Origin: G963667675 sp964291545
GTDB taxonomy: Bacteria > Chloroflexota > Dehalococcoidia > Lucifugimonadales > UBA3495
Reading direction: 5' to 3'
Assembly (NCBI GenBank): GCA_964291545.2
Contig: OZ219861.1
Location: 930,001-994,000, forward strand
Length of the DNA stretch: 64,000 nt
Below, piece after piece: positions 16,545 to 24,572 of this stretch. The notes beneath the pieces are model-generated. The model saw nothing but the letters and a program-made list of their open reading frames with translations. It did not search any database and was not told the DNA's origin. A program made the translations under genes and the position numbers. The first letter of the stretch is position 1; every line of letters begins with the position of its first letter.

Positions 16545-17585
16545 CTAAACCCCGCGTACCGCCGGCAGCACCTTTTCGCCAAAGGCCCGCATCGACTTTT
16601 CCACCAGCTTGCGCGGCATCTGCCCCACGTTCATGTTCATCATAAGGTTGCGTACCCCGGCTTCCTTCAACTCCGCTATCTGCTCGGCCACTCTTTGGGG
16701 TGTGCCGGCCAGAAAGGCGACCTCCGGGATTTCGGCCGCCCGCGGCGGTTGGCCGGCAGGAACGTGGGTCTCGCCCCCAGGGTTGTACTTGATCCGGGCT
16801 TCCAGCAGGTGGTGCGTCGACTTGCTCAGGGCCGCTTCCGCTACTTCCCGCGCCTCTTCATCGCTCTCCCCAACGTACAACCCCCGTTGTGCCCACGTCT
16901 GGTCCAGCGCGTCCTCCACCGCCTCTTCGCCGAACCCCGCTTCCAGCATCGAGTCCCGGTACATCTGGAAACGCTGCCGCAGCGTGTCTATCGTCTGCAC
17001 GCCGATTAGCACCGGCCTGCCGATACCCGCCATCTGCTTCAGGGATCCCTCGGTCGCGCACGCTCGGACCAATGGCGGATGCGGCCTTTGATAGGGCTGC
17101 GGCCGCAGCTCCGGGAAAGCAGACTTCCAGTAACGGCCTTGATGGTCCACGTCCTCACCGGTCCACGCCTTTATCAGTAACTCTTCCGCTTCCGGGATCA
17201 TGTCCCGGCCCTGTTCCATGTTGACCCCGAAGCCGATGTACTCGTACTCGTTGAAGATTGACCCCCGTCCGGTGCCGACGATCAAACGCCCCCTGCTCAG
17301 GTGGTCAATCAGGGACGTCTGCACCGCCAGCCTCACCGGGTGGTGCAGCGCCATCTCCACCACCGCGAACCCAATCTTGACCCTGCTTGTTCGCGCCGCC
17401 ACCGCTCCGGCGAACACCAGCGGGTCGGCGTAGGCCACCGTCCCGTCGAAATGGTGCTCCGTCAGCCACACCGCGTCCAGGCCGATTTCCTCCGCCCTGA
17501 CCGCATCCTGCAGGGTGCTGTGGATGATCTCGTGGTCCCTCTCCCGCTCCGGGCTGATGGAAAATATCATGCTGCCGAACCGCAT
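16545..17585 (-). CDS. Luciferase-like flavin-dependent monooxygenase
   Basis: Bacterial-luciferase-like (LLM class) TIM-barrel oxidoreductase using FMN or F420. Seen: WLTEHHFDG near residue 43, FAGAVAARTSRVKIGFAV, LIDHLSRGRLIVGTGRG, and a conserved tail GTPQRVAEQIAELKEAGVRNLMM. The ATG at 17585 overlaps the stop of the upstream hydrolase by one base (TGATG), so the two are translationally coupled; an open frame extends to 17966 but lies over the hydrolase. About 346 residues, normal for the class. Substrate unknown; pairing with a dienelactone-type hydrolase suggests oxidative degradation. Confidence 0.87.
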   Translation of the reverse strand: MRFGSMIFSISPERERDHEIIHSTLQDAVRAEEIGLDAVWLTEHHFDGTVAYADPLVFAGAVAARTSRVKIGFAVVEMALHHPVRLAVQTSLIDHLSRGRLIVGTGRGSIFNEYEYIGFGVNMEQGRDMIPEAEELLIKAWTGEDVDHQGRYWKSAFPELRPQPYQRPHPPLVRACATEGSLKQMAGIGRPVLIGVQTIDTLRQRFQMYRDSMLEAGFGEEAVEDALDQTWAQRGLYVGESDEEAREVAEAALSKSTHHLLEARIKYNPGGETHVPAGQPPRAAEIPEVAFLAGTPQRVAEQIAELKEAGVRNLMMNMNVGQMPRKLVEKSMRAFGEKVLPAVRGV

Positions 17586-18307
17586 CAGGCCGCTGTGCCT
17601 CCTTTGAGGTGTCGGTCGAAGAAGTTCAGCGTCCTTGCCCACGAAACCTCTGAGGCCCGCTTCTGGTAGCGGGACCCCGTGAAGTCCATGAACCCGTGGT
17701 CCGCCCCCGGGTAGGTGTAGAACTGGTGTGGTTTCCCCAACCGGGTCAACTCCTCGTCCAGCTTTCGCATGTCGTCCTGCGACGGGTTCGCGTCGACCTC
17801 CCCAAAATGAAACAGCACCGGGCACCCGATGCCCTTGGCCAGCTCGAATGGGGCCTCCGTAGCCGTTCCCCGTGCGGCCATGATATTCCCGCCGTAGTAC
17901 GGCGCCGCCGCGCTGAAATCGGAATTGGTGCATGTTGCCAGCCAGGTCACCCGGCCTCCCATGCAAAACCCCGTCACCCCGATGGTCTCGCCGTTCACGG
18001 CGGCATGGCCTTGAAGGTACTCCGCCGTGGCGTCGATGTCTGCCGCGATGTCGGGATCGCTCAGGTGGTTAAATCTCTTGGACCCGTCGGCCAGCATGCC
18101 CTCCGTAACCCGGTGGAACAGGTCGGGCGCCGCCGCCGCATAGCCTTCTCCCGCCAAACGGTTGGCCATCTCCCGCGTAAACTCGTCCAACCCGGCCCCG
18201 TGGTGGGCCACCACCACTGCCGGAAACGGCCCCGGCCCCTCGGGAAGACTCAAGTACACGTCCATGCCCCGGTCATCGACCGTGACGCTTTCCCACGACG
18301 ACGCCAT
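17585..18307 (-). CDS. Dienelactone hydrolase family protein
   Basis: Alpha/beta hydrolase of the carboxymethylenebutenolidase type. It has AVVVAHHGAGLDEF, the nucleophile motif GFCMGG (Cys nucleophile as in dienelactone hydrolases), HFGEVDANPS with the acid, and ADHGFMDF with the catalytic His. The ATG at 18307 (MASSWESVTV) gives 240 residues, the usual size; the extension to 18397 is unlikely. It is coupled to the downstream luciferase-like gene through a TGATG overlap. Confidence 0.88.
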   Translation of the reverse strand: MASSWESVTVDDRGMDVYLSLPEGPGPFPAVVVAHHGAGLDEFTREMANRLAGEGYAAAAPDLFHRVTEGMLADGSKRFNHLSDPDIAADIDATAEYLQGHAAVNGETIGVTGFCMGGRVTWLATCTNSDFSAAAPYYGGNIMAARGTATEAPFELAKGIGCPVLFHFGEVDANPSQDDMRKLDEELTRLGKPHQFYTYPGADHGFMDFTGSRYQKRASEVSWARTLNFFDRHLKGGTAA

Positions 18308-18410
18308 CAACAGTCCCTGCCTTGGTTCAGGAGCGGAATAACCCTTGCGCCAAGGGCCAAGTGTCTCTAACCCAGCCTGGACTGTCAAGGTAATCATTGC
18401 CTTGCCTCAA

Positions 18411-18480
18411 ACCTGTCATCCCCAGACTGGCTTCAATATTGTCATTCCGGGGAGCGAAGCGACGAGGAATCTGGGGATGG
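18411..18480. repeat. Dispersed repeat, GTCATTCCG..GAGGAATCT type
   Basis: A partial CCTGTCATCCCC followed by GTCATTCCGGGGAGCGAAGC and GAGGAATCT. Related copies at 23121-23160 and 23751-23795. It fills the space between the hydrolase and the macroglobulin gene. Confidence 0.65.
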
Positions 18481-18603
18481 GCTCACCCCCGCATAAGCCT
18501 GTACCCGACACCCAAGACCCCTCTTTGAGCCTTTCTCGCGGAGTCGAGTCCGGAGCGGCGGGAACCACGCCCGCCGCCCCGAATATCAATTGCTGATTGA
18601 CAC

Positions 18604-21600
18604 CTAGTCGCTCACCGTAATCGCCCCTCCCATCGTCTCCCCCCGGTACTCCGGCCGGTAGTACGAGTACACCTGCGACACAACGTCCTTGGCCCGCACC
18701 GGGAAGCTCGCCCGAGCCTTGAACTCGAACGACAGCGTCTGGCCCGGCTCCATGTCCTCGATGTACAGGATCACCTTCCGTCCGGCGACCTCGAACCGCT
18801 TCAGGCTGGCGTGGGTCTCCACCAACTCCGCCACCGTCCCCCGCACCGGCGCAAAGCCCGTGGGAATCGCCACGTCCAAGACCACCATCCCCGCCTTGGC
18901 CGGGATAAGAGGATTGAACGTGACCGACGCCGATACCGTGATTAGGTCGTCCACCTCCACGTTCTCGGTGCCGTAGTCCACGTCGATGTCGAACACGTCC
19001 TGGATTTCCAGGCCCCTCTCCGGTACGTTGTACCGCAGCACCAACTGCACCACCGCGTCTCCCTTGCCTTTGGCTCTGACGGTGACCTCCTCCCCCAGCG
19101 GCAGCTCCACCGTCTGCATCACGTCCGAGTTCTCCGGCGTTATTCGCACCTCTTTGTTCCAGTCGCCGGCTTCCAGCGTGACTGTCATGTCCACGTCGCT
19201 CCGCACCTTGGTCGAAAACGCCGTCAGGGCCTGCAGGCTCACGATCGTGTCCTGGGTCGAGCCATACCCGCCCAGCGCGTTCCTCTGCCCCGCCAGCCAC
19301 TTGGCCGCCCTCGACGCGCTCACCAGGTCCTCGTGGCCCAGCAGCGCCAGCAGGGCGTAGCCCGTCGTCTCTATGGCCGCGCTGGCGTTACCGTGCCTCG
19401 GCTGGGTCTCCTCTGCATAGGGCTCCACGGATGCCCCGCCCCAGTACAAAGCGCCGTCATCGTCCACCTGTGCCATCGATATCAGCCTGTCGTAGGCAGC
19501 TTCCCTGAAGTCGCTGTCCGCCAGTCCCAGGGCGTACGACGTGATGGCCATGGTGTACGGGTCATCCATCCGGTTCAGCTTGCCTTCCAGGTACCTGATG
19601 GCTCTGGTGCCCGAGGATACGTTCCCGCTCTCCAGCAGCGCCGCAGCCGCGTAGGCCGTCAAAGCGTCCCGTCCCTGCAGTCCCCCCAGCAGCTCCTGGT
19701 GATGCAGGAAGCCCACGTTTTCGAACGATCCGTCACTGCGCTGGTGGCTCTCTATCCAACTTGTCGCCGAGTCTATAACTGCCGGGTCCACGTACATCAA
19801 CGCCTGCGCCTCGGCGAACGTCTTGGCTACGAAGGCCGTCAGCCACAGGCTGCCTTCCTGGTCCGAGTCGCCAAAGGCCGAGAAGCTCCCGTCCTGCCTC
19901 CGGTATATCAGCTCCCTCTGGTAGCCCACCGTCATCAGGTGCTCGGCCTTGGCCATGATTTCCGGCTTGAGCTGCTGCGTTTCTTTCAGGTACCGTGCCA
20001 CGTACACGTTGGGCGCAAACAGGATCATGTTCTGCTCGCCGCACCCAAAGGGCATCCTCAGCAGTTGGTCCAGCCCCTCGATGCTTTGAGTCAAAAGGCT
20101 CCCGGTGATGGCCGCATAGGCCCTCCCTGAACCCTCTATCGCGTTGAACGGCAGTCCGGAGTGGAACTGCTGCCGGTGTCCGTCCGACACCACTTGGTTG
20201 TCCACCGTCTCCACCGCCAACCCCTCAGGTTCCACCAGCAGTTCCTTGATTACCGCGTCCGCTGCTTCCGTGCTCCGGGCGGTAATCTTCACCGGGCCCT
20301 TGCCCAGACCCGTCGGCCGTATCTTGAACTCCACCCCGCCGATGTCGTTGGCTTTGATGCTGACCGACTTGGACGTCTCGTCCAGCAGCTCGAACCAGTC
20401 CGCTTCCTCTATCTCCACGAACATCTCCTGCGGCGAGTCCAGGTAGTTGAACAGCGCCGCCTTCACCGGCAGTTCCTCCCCGCGAATGGCCGAGAAGGGC
20501 AGGTCTACCGTCAGGAAGAAGGGCTGGAACACCCGCAGTTGGCTTTCCCCGATACCCAGGCCGTGCTCCTTGGACACTCCCACAGCCCTCAGCATCCACG
20601 TGGTGATGCTGTCCGGCGCTGTCACTGGCACCACCGCGGCCCCGTCGTCCCCGGTCTCCACGTCCAGCCATATCCACGTCTCCGGGAAGAATTGCCGCAC
20701 CCGCTGCACCTCCGCCAGCCCCGCCGGAGCGCCATCGGCAGGGGGCGCCGGCTCGGCTGTGGCTGCCGGAGCAGCCTCATCCATCATCACTGCATCTTCG
20801 GCCATCGCTTCCGCTTCCATAACTTCCCAAGGGTATTCGTAGCTCTCGCCTGTCGGGACATCCTTGTTGGTCAGGACGATGGCCCCGGCATCCTCGAAGG
20901 TCTCCCGGGCGCCGCGAGTAATGATGTCGCTGTCGTACCAAAGGTCGTGCGCCTCCGCCTGGGGTTCCAGGTACAGCCTCTCCAACTCGTTGAATACCTG
21001 CCGCAGGTTCAGCCGGTTCTCCGCCAGGATGAACACCGACCTGTCTACGGCCGCCAGCCCCACCCGTGCCTCGCCCTGGGTCTGCAGGTCGATTTCCACT
21101 GCGTCGCCCGGCCTGACTTCTTCCGACCGGACCCCATCGGAACTGAACCCGACCCTCACGTCGTGGGCATAGGACCCCGCGACGCTGAACGGCAGGTAGT
21201 CCGCCGCTATCTCGTTGTTGGGCAATATCTGGTACACCAGGATTCGCGACGACGGCGCCATTAGCTGTGTCGCCGTGAACTCAATATCCGGTCCCGAAGA
21301 CACGTCGGTGAAAAGCACAGTGCCTCGCGACAGCACTTCATAGTAGAAGTTGCGCGCCTCCCGCGTGGAGTTCACCCGAAATCTGACGGTATCCCCCACC
21401 CTCGCGCTCTCCCCGCCTACCTGCTCCAGGTGTATGAAGTTGCCTGAAGGCGAGTGTCCCGATTGCTGCACCAGTGAGGCGTAGGCCTCTCCGGTCGTGG
21501 CGTGAAGAAACAGCCGGACCGCTTCCCGTGGAGGAAACGCCTTCACCAATGCCTTGCCGCCGGACGTCGCCGCCTTCGTCGTTACTTCATGCACCACTTC

Positions 21601-22938
21601 GAATTCAGTGTCCAGGTATTCCAGGGTAACCGTCACGTCTGTGTCTACCGGCGTCCCGTCGGGTTCGTCCGTAATGACCAGGTACGACATGTCCAGCCCG
21701 GGCTTGAACACGCTGTTCTCCGGTATCACCTTCAACACCACCGGGGCCGCCGCCACGGTCAGCAGTTTGCTGGTCGCCTCCTCGTATCCCGTCCCCTTCT
21801 CCCGTATGGTCACGTCAAGCCGCACGTTCCCCTGTCCTCCCGCGGCCGGCACTCCGGCGACGTACCGGACAGGTTCGATGGTGAACCGGTCCTCGCCGTT
21901 TATGGGACCGGTGTACCGCGCGTACTCTTCCCACTGCCCCACGTACCGCCAGGCGACTATCTCGTATTCGCCCACCACCGGCTTGCCGAACGAATACTCG
22001 CCTGACACTGCTCCTTGTATCGCCTCGTTGGTCAACACCCAGTCTTTGTCCGTGTCCACCGTCACCTCGTACTTGGGCAGCACGTACTCCTCCACCCGCA
22101 CGTCCAGTTGCGTCTTCTGCTCCCCCGCCAGCGCCGTCAGCTTCCACACCCCCAGGTTCGGCTCAGTTGACAGGGGCAGGTCCAGCGTGGTCATGCCGTA
22201 ATCGTCGGTGGCAATTTCTCTCTTGAATACTTTGATTCCCTTGGCGTCCTGCACCTCCACCGTTGCACTGGACGGCCAGGGCTTCAACAGGGCGTCCAGA
22301 GTCATCAGCCGGATGTGTACGGTCTGGCCCGGCTTGTATATCGGCTTGTCCGTCTCCACGAACAGCAGGAACCCCTCCTCGACTTGGACGGAAGAGCTGC
22401 GAATCTCCGGCACTCCCTCCACCTCTACCTCTATCAAGTAGAGGCCCGGCTCTAGGTTCGGTATCGGTAGCTCCAGGTTAGCCGCCCCGTTGACCGTGGC
22501 CTCCACCGAGGCCACCGAGTCCCGCCCGTCGAACAGGTTCAAGCGCACCTCGCCGGCCACCGGGCTGTCGCCGTTGAACAGCGACACCGACACCCGCTCT
22601 GCATACCCCGCCCGCAGCCTCTTGGGCACGACCGCGACAAAACTGTCCGCCGGCAGCCCCGGGACCACCTCTACCTTGGGCGTTGGCCGCGGAGTCGGAC
22701 TTATCGAGCGAATGGTTGGAGATGGAGTGGGCGTGACACCGACCCTGGTTCCGGTAGTTGGACGCGGCGTAGGCCCGGCCGTCGGCCGTTGTGTAGGCCC
22801 CACAGTCGGTGGCTGTGTAGGTCCGGCAGTCGGAGTCCCGGCGGGCTCCGTTGTCGAAGGGTCCCCGTCGCAGGCTGCCATGGCCATCAACCCCGCCATC
22901 GCTGCCAAGAAAATTGCCAACGTCAAGAGCCTCATCAT
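18604..22938 (-). CDS. Alpha-2-macroglobulin family lipoprotein with GCGEQ thioester
   Basis: Large periplasmic or surface lipoprotein, a broad-range protease trap. Signal peptide with lipobox MAAC (Cys23); Pro/Thr-rich tether to about residue 100; then macroglobulin beta domains (IYKPGQTVHIRLMTLD). A low-complexity Ala/Pro/Glu/Met stretch at about residues 700-742 is the likely bait region. The A2M domain follows (TAPDSITTWMLRAVGVS), then the thioester domain with FGCGEQNM, reactive Cys966 and Gln969. The C-terminal receptor-binding-like domain begins near VEVDDLITVSASV. 1444 residues. The motif is the GCGEQ form of animal complement/A2M, not the CLEQ of enterobacterial homologues. It stands alone, without a penicillin-binding PbpC neighbour. 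Confidence 0.9.
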   Translation of the reverse strand: MMRLLTLAIFLAAMAGLMAMAACDGDPSTTEPAGTPTAGPTQPPTVGPTQRPTAGPTPRPTTGTRVGVTPTPSPTIRSISPTPRPTPKVEVVPGLPADSFVAVVPKRLRAGYAERVSVSLFNGDSPVAGEVRLNLFDGRDSVASVEATVNGAANLELPIPNLEPGLYLIEVEVEGVPEIRSSSVQVEEGFLLFVETDKPIYKPGQTVHIRLMTLDALLKPWPSSATVEVQDAKGIKVFKREIATDDYGMTTLDLPLSTEPNLGVWKLTALAGEQKTQLDVRVEEYVLPKYEVTVDTDKDWVLTNEAIQGAVSGEYSFGKPVVGEYEIVAWRYVGQWEEYARYTGPINGEDRFTIEPVRYVAGVPAAGGQGNVRLDVTIREKGTGYEEATSKLLTVAAAPVVLKVIPENSVFKPGLDMSYLVITDEPDGTPVDTDVTVTLEYLDTEFEVVHEVTTKAATSGGKALVKAFPPREAVRLFLHATTGEAYASLVQQSGHSPSGNFIHLEQVGGESARVGDTVRFRVNSTREARNFYYEVLSRGTVLFTDVSSGPDIEFTATQLMAPSSRILVYQILPNNEIAADYLPFSVAGSYAHDVRVGFSSDGVRSEEVRPGDAVEIDLQTQGEARVGLAAVDRSVFILAENRLNLRQVFNELERLYLEPQAEAHDLWYDSDIITRGARETFEDAGAIVLTNKDVPTGESYEYPWEVMEAEAMAEDAVMMDEAAPAATAEPAPPADGAPAGLAEVQRVRQFFPETWIWLDVETGDDGAAVVPVTAPDSITTWMLRAVGVSKEHGLGIGESQLRVFQPFFLTVDLPFSAIRGEELPVKAALFNYLDSPQEMFVEIEEADWFELLDETSKSVSIKANDIGGVEFKIRPTGLGKGPVKITARSTEAADAVIKELLVEPEGLAVETVDNQVVSDGHRQQFHSGLPFNAIEGSGRAYAAITGSLLTQSIEGLDQLLRMPFGCGEQNMILFAPNVYVARYLKETQQLKPEIMAKAEHLMTVGYQRELIYRRQDGSFSAFGDSDQEGSLWLTAFVAKTFAEAQALMYVDPAVIDSATSWIESHQRSDGSFENVGFLHHQELLGGLQGRDALTAYAAAALLESGNVSSGTRAIRYLEGKLNRMDDPYTMAITSYALGLADSDFREAAYDRLISMAQVDDDGALYWGGASVEPYAEETQPRHGNASAAIETTGYALLALLGHEDLVSASRAAKWLAGQRNALGGYGSTQDTIVSLQALTAFSTKVRSDVDMTVTLEAGDWNKEVRITPENSDVMQTVELPLGEEVTVRAKGKGDAVVQLVLRYNVPERGLEIQDVFDIDVDYGTENVEVDDLITVSASVTFNPLIPAKAGMVVLDVAIPTGFAPVRGTVAELVETHASLKRFEVAGRKVILYIEDMEPGQTLSFEFKARASFPVRAKDVVSQVYSYYRPEYRGETMGGAITVSD

Positions 22939-22957
22939 GCTGCGTCCACTCCTTTTC

Positions 22958-22987
22958 CGTCATTCCGGCCCCCGAGCCGGAATCCAG
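22958..22987. repeat. Dispersed hairpin repeat, short copy
   Basis: CGTCATTCCGGCCCCCGAGC followed by CGGAATCCAG, identical to the core of the 7942-8221 units. It lies just upstream of the macroglobulin start codon on the minus strand, so it would be transcribed in that leader. Confidence 0.8.
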
Positions 22988-23120
22988 TACGGGGTCAGGT
23001 AGGAGAATGCCCACCATCCCCACCAAGTTGTGCTCTTCGGGGAAAAATATAAAGGTCTCCCCGCCCCGTAACACCGAAATAGACGCACCCCACCCCCAAA
23101 AAGTTCCCAGCTATCCCCCT

Positions 23121-23160
23121 CAACCTGTCATTCCGAGCGCAGCCGAGGAATCTATAACTC
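23121..23160. repeat. Dispersed repeat, GTCATTCCGAG..GAGGAATCT type
   Basis: CAACCTGTCATTCCGAGCGC then AGCCGAGGAATCTATAACTC; an imperfect palindrome related to 18411-18480 and 23751-23795. Confidence 0.7.
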
Positions 23161-23235
23161 CCCCGCCCCAACCACGCCGCTCCCCCGCCCCAACCACGCC
23201 GCTCCCCCGCCCCAACCACGCCGCTCCCCCGCCCC
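23160..23235. repeat. 22-bp tandem repeat, about three copies
   Basis: Unit CCCCCGCCCCAACCACGCCG plus CT, repeated with a 22-base period (T at 23181, 23203 and 23225) and essentially perfect. 22 is not a multiple of 3 and no gene spans it. Likely a variable-number locus. Confidence 0.85.
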
Positions 23236-23296
23236 CAACCCGTCATTCCGGCCCCCGAGCCGGAATCCAGAGCGCCTGTCCACCAACATCGTGGCC
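23236..23296. repeat. Dispersed hairpin repeat, long copy
   Basis: Matches the 69-bp units at 7942-8221 through AACCCGTCATTCCGG, the CCGG hairpin and AATCCAGAGCGCC, diverging after CACCAACATCGT. Confidence 0.8.
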
Positions 23297-23490
23297 CTCA
23301 CACGAACACCCCGCCCCCCAAAACTACTGTCATTTCCCCCCTTGCCCACCCCAACAAGATCCCCATATCATAAACGCAGGTCAGGTCCCCGCCAATGCGC
23401 CGGACCAAATCCAGACCTGCCACTGAGGCCCGTGACATGTTGTGACCAAACGCCGCTCCAGACCCGCTCCCACCTCCTCCAACTCTCCTG

Positions 23491-23534
23491 AACGAGAGGA
23501 AATGGGAGAAAATGGGAGGCGATCGAAAAATTCC
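23491..23534. repeat. Purine-rich AAATG repeat, copy 2
   Basis: GAGAGGAAATGGGAGAAAAT then GGGAGGCGATCGAAAAATTCC. It contains the probable start codon (23502) of the HTH remnant, suggesting the repeat is the ribosome site plus first codons of a gene family that has scattered. Confidence 0.6.
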
Positions 23535-23885
23535 AGCCTCTCCCGCCGCCAACAGTCCGCACTGCCCGTCATCGCCGCCACTCCCACCTTGGCCCAAGCC
23601 GCCCGCTCCTCCGGCATCGGAGAAATCGCCCTCTACCGTTGGCTCGAAGCCCCCGACTTCCGCGACCAACTGACCCGCCTCCAGCCACGCCGGGCCTCCC
23701 CCAACCCGTCATCCCTACGCCCCGACCTGCCATTCCGAGCACAGCGCACCACCCTGTCATTCCGAGGAGCCTGCGACGAGGAATCTAAAACTGCCTGTCC
23801 TCAACCTGTATCGCCCACCCAGAAATCTCCGCACCTCCGCCCGCCCGCCCGTTCGTCCCGAGAACTGCCCGTCCGTTCGTCCTGA
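23502..23885 (+). pseudogene. Remnant of a small helix-turn-helix gene
   Basis: Residues from the ATG read MGENGRRSKNSS, then a convincing helix-turn-helix: PTLAQAARSSGIGEIALYRWLEAPDFRDQL, like terminase-small-subunit or transposon-type HTH proteins. After about residue 65 (near 23700) the frame runs into dispersed repeats (CAACCCGTCATCCC onward) and low-complexity sequence, so the original C-terminus has been lost. No intact copy is in the window. The family name is not known to me. Confidence 0.5.
23751..23795. repeat. Dispersed repeat, GTCATTCCGAG..GAGGAATCT type
   Basis: ACCCTGTCATTCCGAGGAGC with GACGAGGAATCTAAAACTGCC; third copy of this type. It lies inside the open frame of the HTH remnant, supporting its disruption by repeats. 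Confidence 0.7.
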
Positions 23886-23935
23886 AAGGAGCCCGCCCGT
23901 TCGTCCTGAGGCTCTCGAAGGGGGAACGGACGGGC
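23871..23935. repeat. Dispersed repeats with IS110 guide matches (two in tandem)
   Basis: TTCGTCCTGAAAGG at 23876 and TTCGTCCTGAGGCTCTCGAA at 23900, the latter inside the palindrome CGCCCGTTCG...GGAACGGACGGGCG. Both carry the exact left target (TTCGTCCT) of the IS110 RNA; the second also matches the right half in 6 of 7 bases (CTGAGGC). Confidence 0.75.
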
Positions 23936-23966
23936 GGGGGTTGTGGGGGGCCACCCGCTCCCCGGC

Positions 23967-24013
23967 AAGAATGAGAGCAAATAAGACCAAATGAAAGGCA
24001 ACCCAAAATTTCC
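23967..24013. repeat. Purine-rich AAATG repeat, copy 3
   Basis: ATGAGAGCAAATAAGACCAA then ATGAAAGGCAACCCAAAATTT. It lies directly before the ribosome site of the 24032 gene. Confidence 0.55.
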
Positions 24014-24031
24014 GCCAAGAGGTGAACCAAA

Positions 24032-24391
24032 ATGAACCAGCTATCCTACGTCAGGTCCCGCATCAACGCCCTCCGTCGCAAGTTCGCCCTGGAAATATCC
24101 CATAACCGGCTCCGGACCATGGCCGAGAACTATTGCACCGACTCCTACACCGCCGCGATGGACCGCAAGCCCTTGCCCGACGCCCATGCCTTCGTCCGCA
24201 AGGTCGTAGACGCCGGGTACCGCCTGCCCACTTTCGGGGCCGTCCACCAGTACCTGGCGAAATGCGTGACCGACAAAGTCCTTCCAGGCGTCGAGCATCT
24301 CCTGGGCGCCATGTTGCCTTGGGACACCCTCCGCGGCCTTGTAGTGCTCTCCTCCGATGGCCAGCCCACCCCCATCCCCCAAAAGGCGTGA
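24032..24391 (+). CDS. Small protein of unknown function
   Basis: 119 residues, basic N-terminus (YVRSRINALRRKFALEI), then acidic and hydrophobic helices (DAHAFVRKVVDAGYRLPTF, VHQYLAKCV); no signal peptide or membrane helix and no recognised domain. It has an AGAGGTG ribosome site 8 bases before the ATG, so it looks translated. It is bracketed by two copies of the AAATG repeat (23967 and 24416) and preceded by the HTH remnant, which suggests that HTH gene and this gene once formed a mobile or phage-derived unit. Confidence 0.6.
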   Translation: MNQLSYVRSRINALRRKFALEISHNRLRTMAENYCTDSYTAAMDRKPLPDAHAFVRKVVDAGYRLPTFGAVHQYLAKCVTDKVLPGVEHLLGAMLPWDTLRGLVVLSSDGQPTPIPQKA

Positions 24392-24415
24392 TCCGGCGGG
24401 CTGGCCGGCAGCAGT

Positions 24416-24460
24416 AATGGGAGGAAATGAGAGGAAATGGAAGGGGAACTAAAATTTTCC
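24416..24460. repeat. Purine-rich AAATG repeat, copy 4
   Basis: GGGAGGAAATGAGAGGAAAT then GGAAGGGGAACTAAAATTTTCC. In one frame it reads MRGNGRGTKIFHPRR, close to MGENGRRSKNSSLSRR of the HTH remnant, so it may be the start of another decayed copy. Confidence 0.6.
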
Positions 24461-24572
24461 ATCCCAGACGCCCGTTCTGGTGTTTCGGTCTGGAACCCGG
24501 TATATTGCCCGCATAATGCCCATCTCCCCATAGCCCCCACCCGCCGCCCAACACCGGCGCAAAGGAGGACCG

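Larger units (their letters stand above)
22939..23501. other. Gene-free repeat cluster
   Basis: About 560 C-rich bases without a credible gene. It contains copies of three repeat types (22958-22987, 23121-23160, 23236-23296) and a 22-bp tandem repeat (23160-23235). The few open frames are low-complexity. Confidence 0.65.

Noticed and set aside
17586..17966. N-terminal extension of the luciferase-like protein
   Set aside because: It lies over the dienelactone hydrolase; the TGATG coupling fixes the start at 17585.
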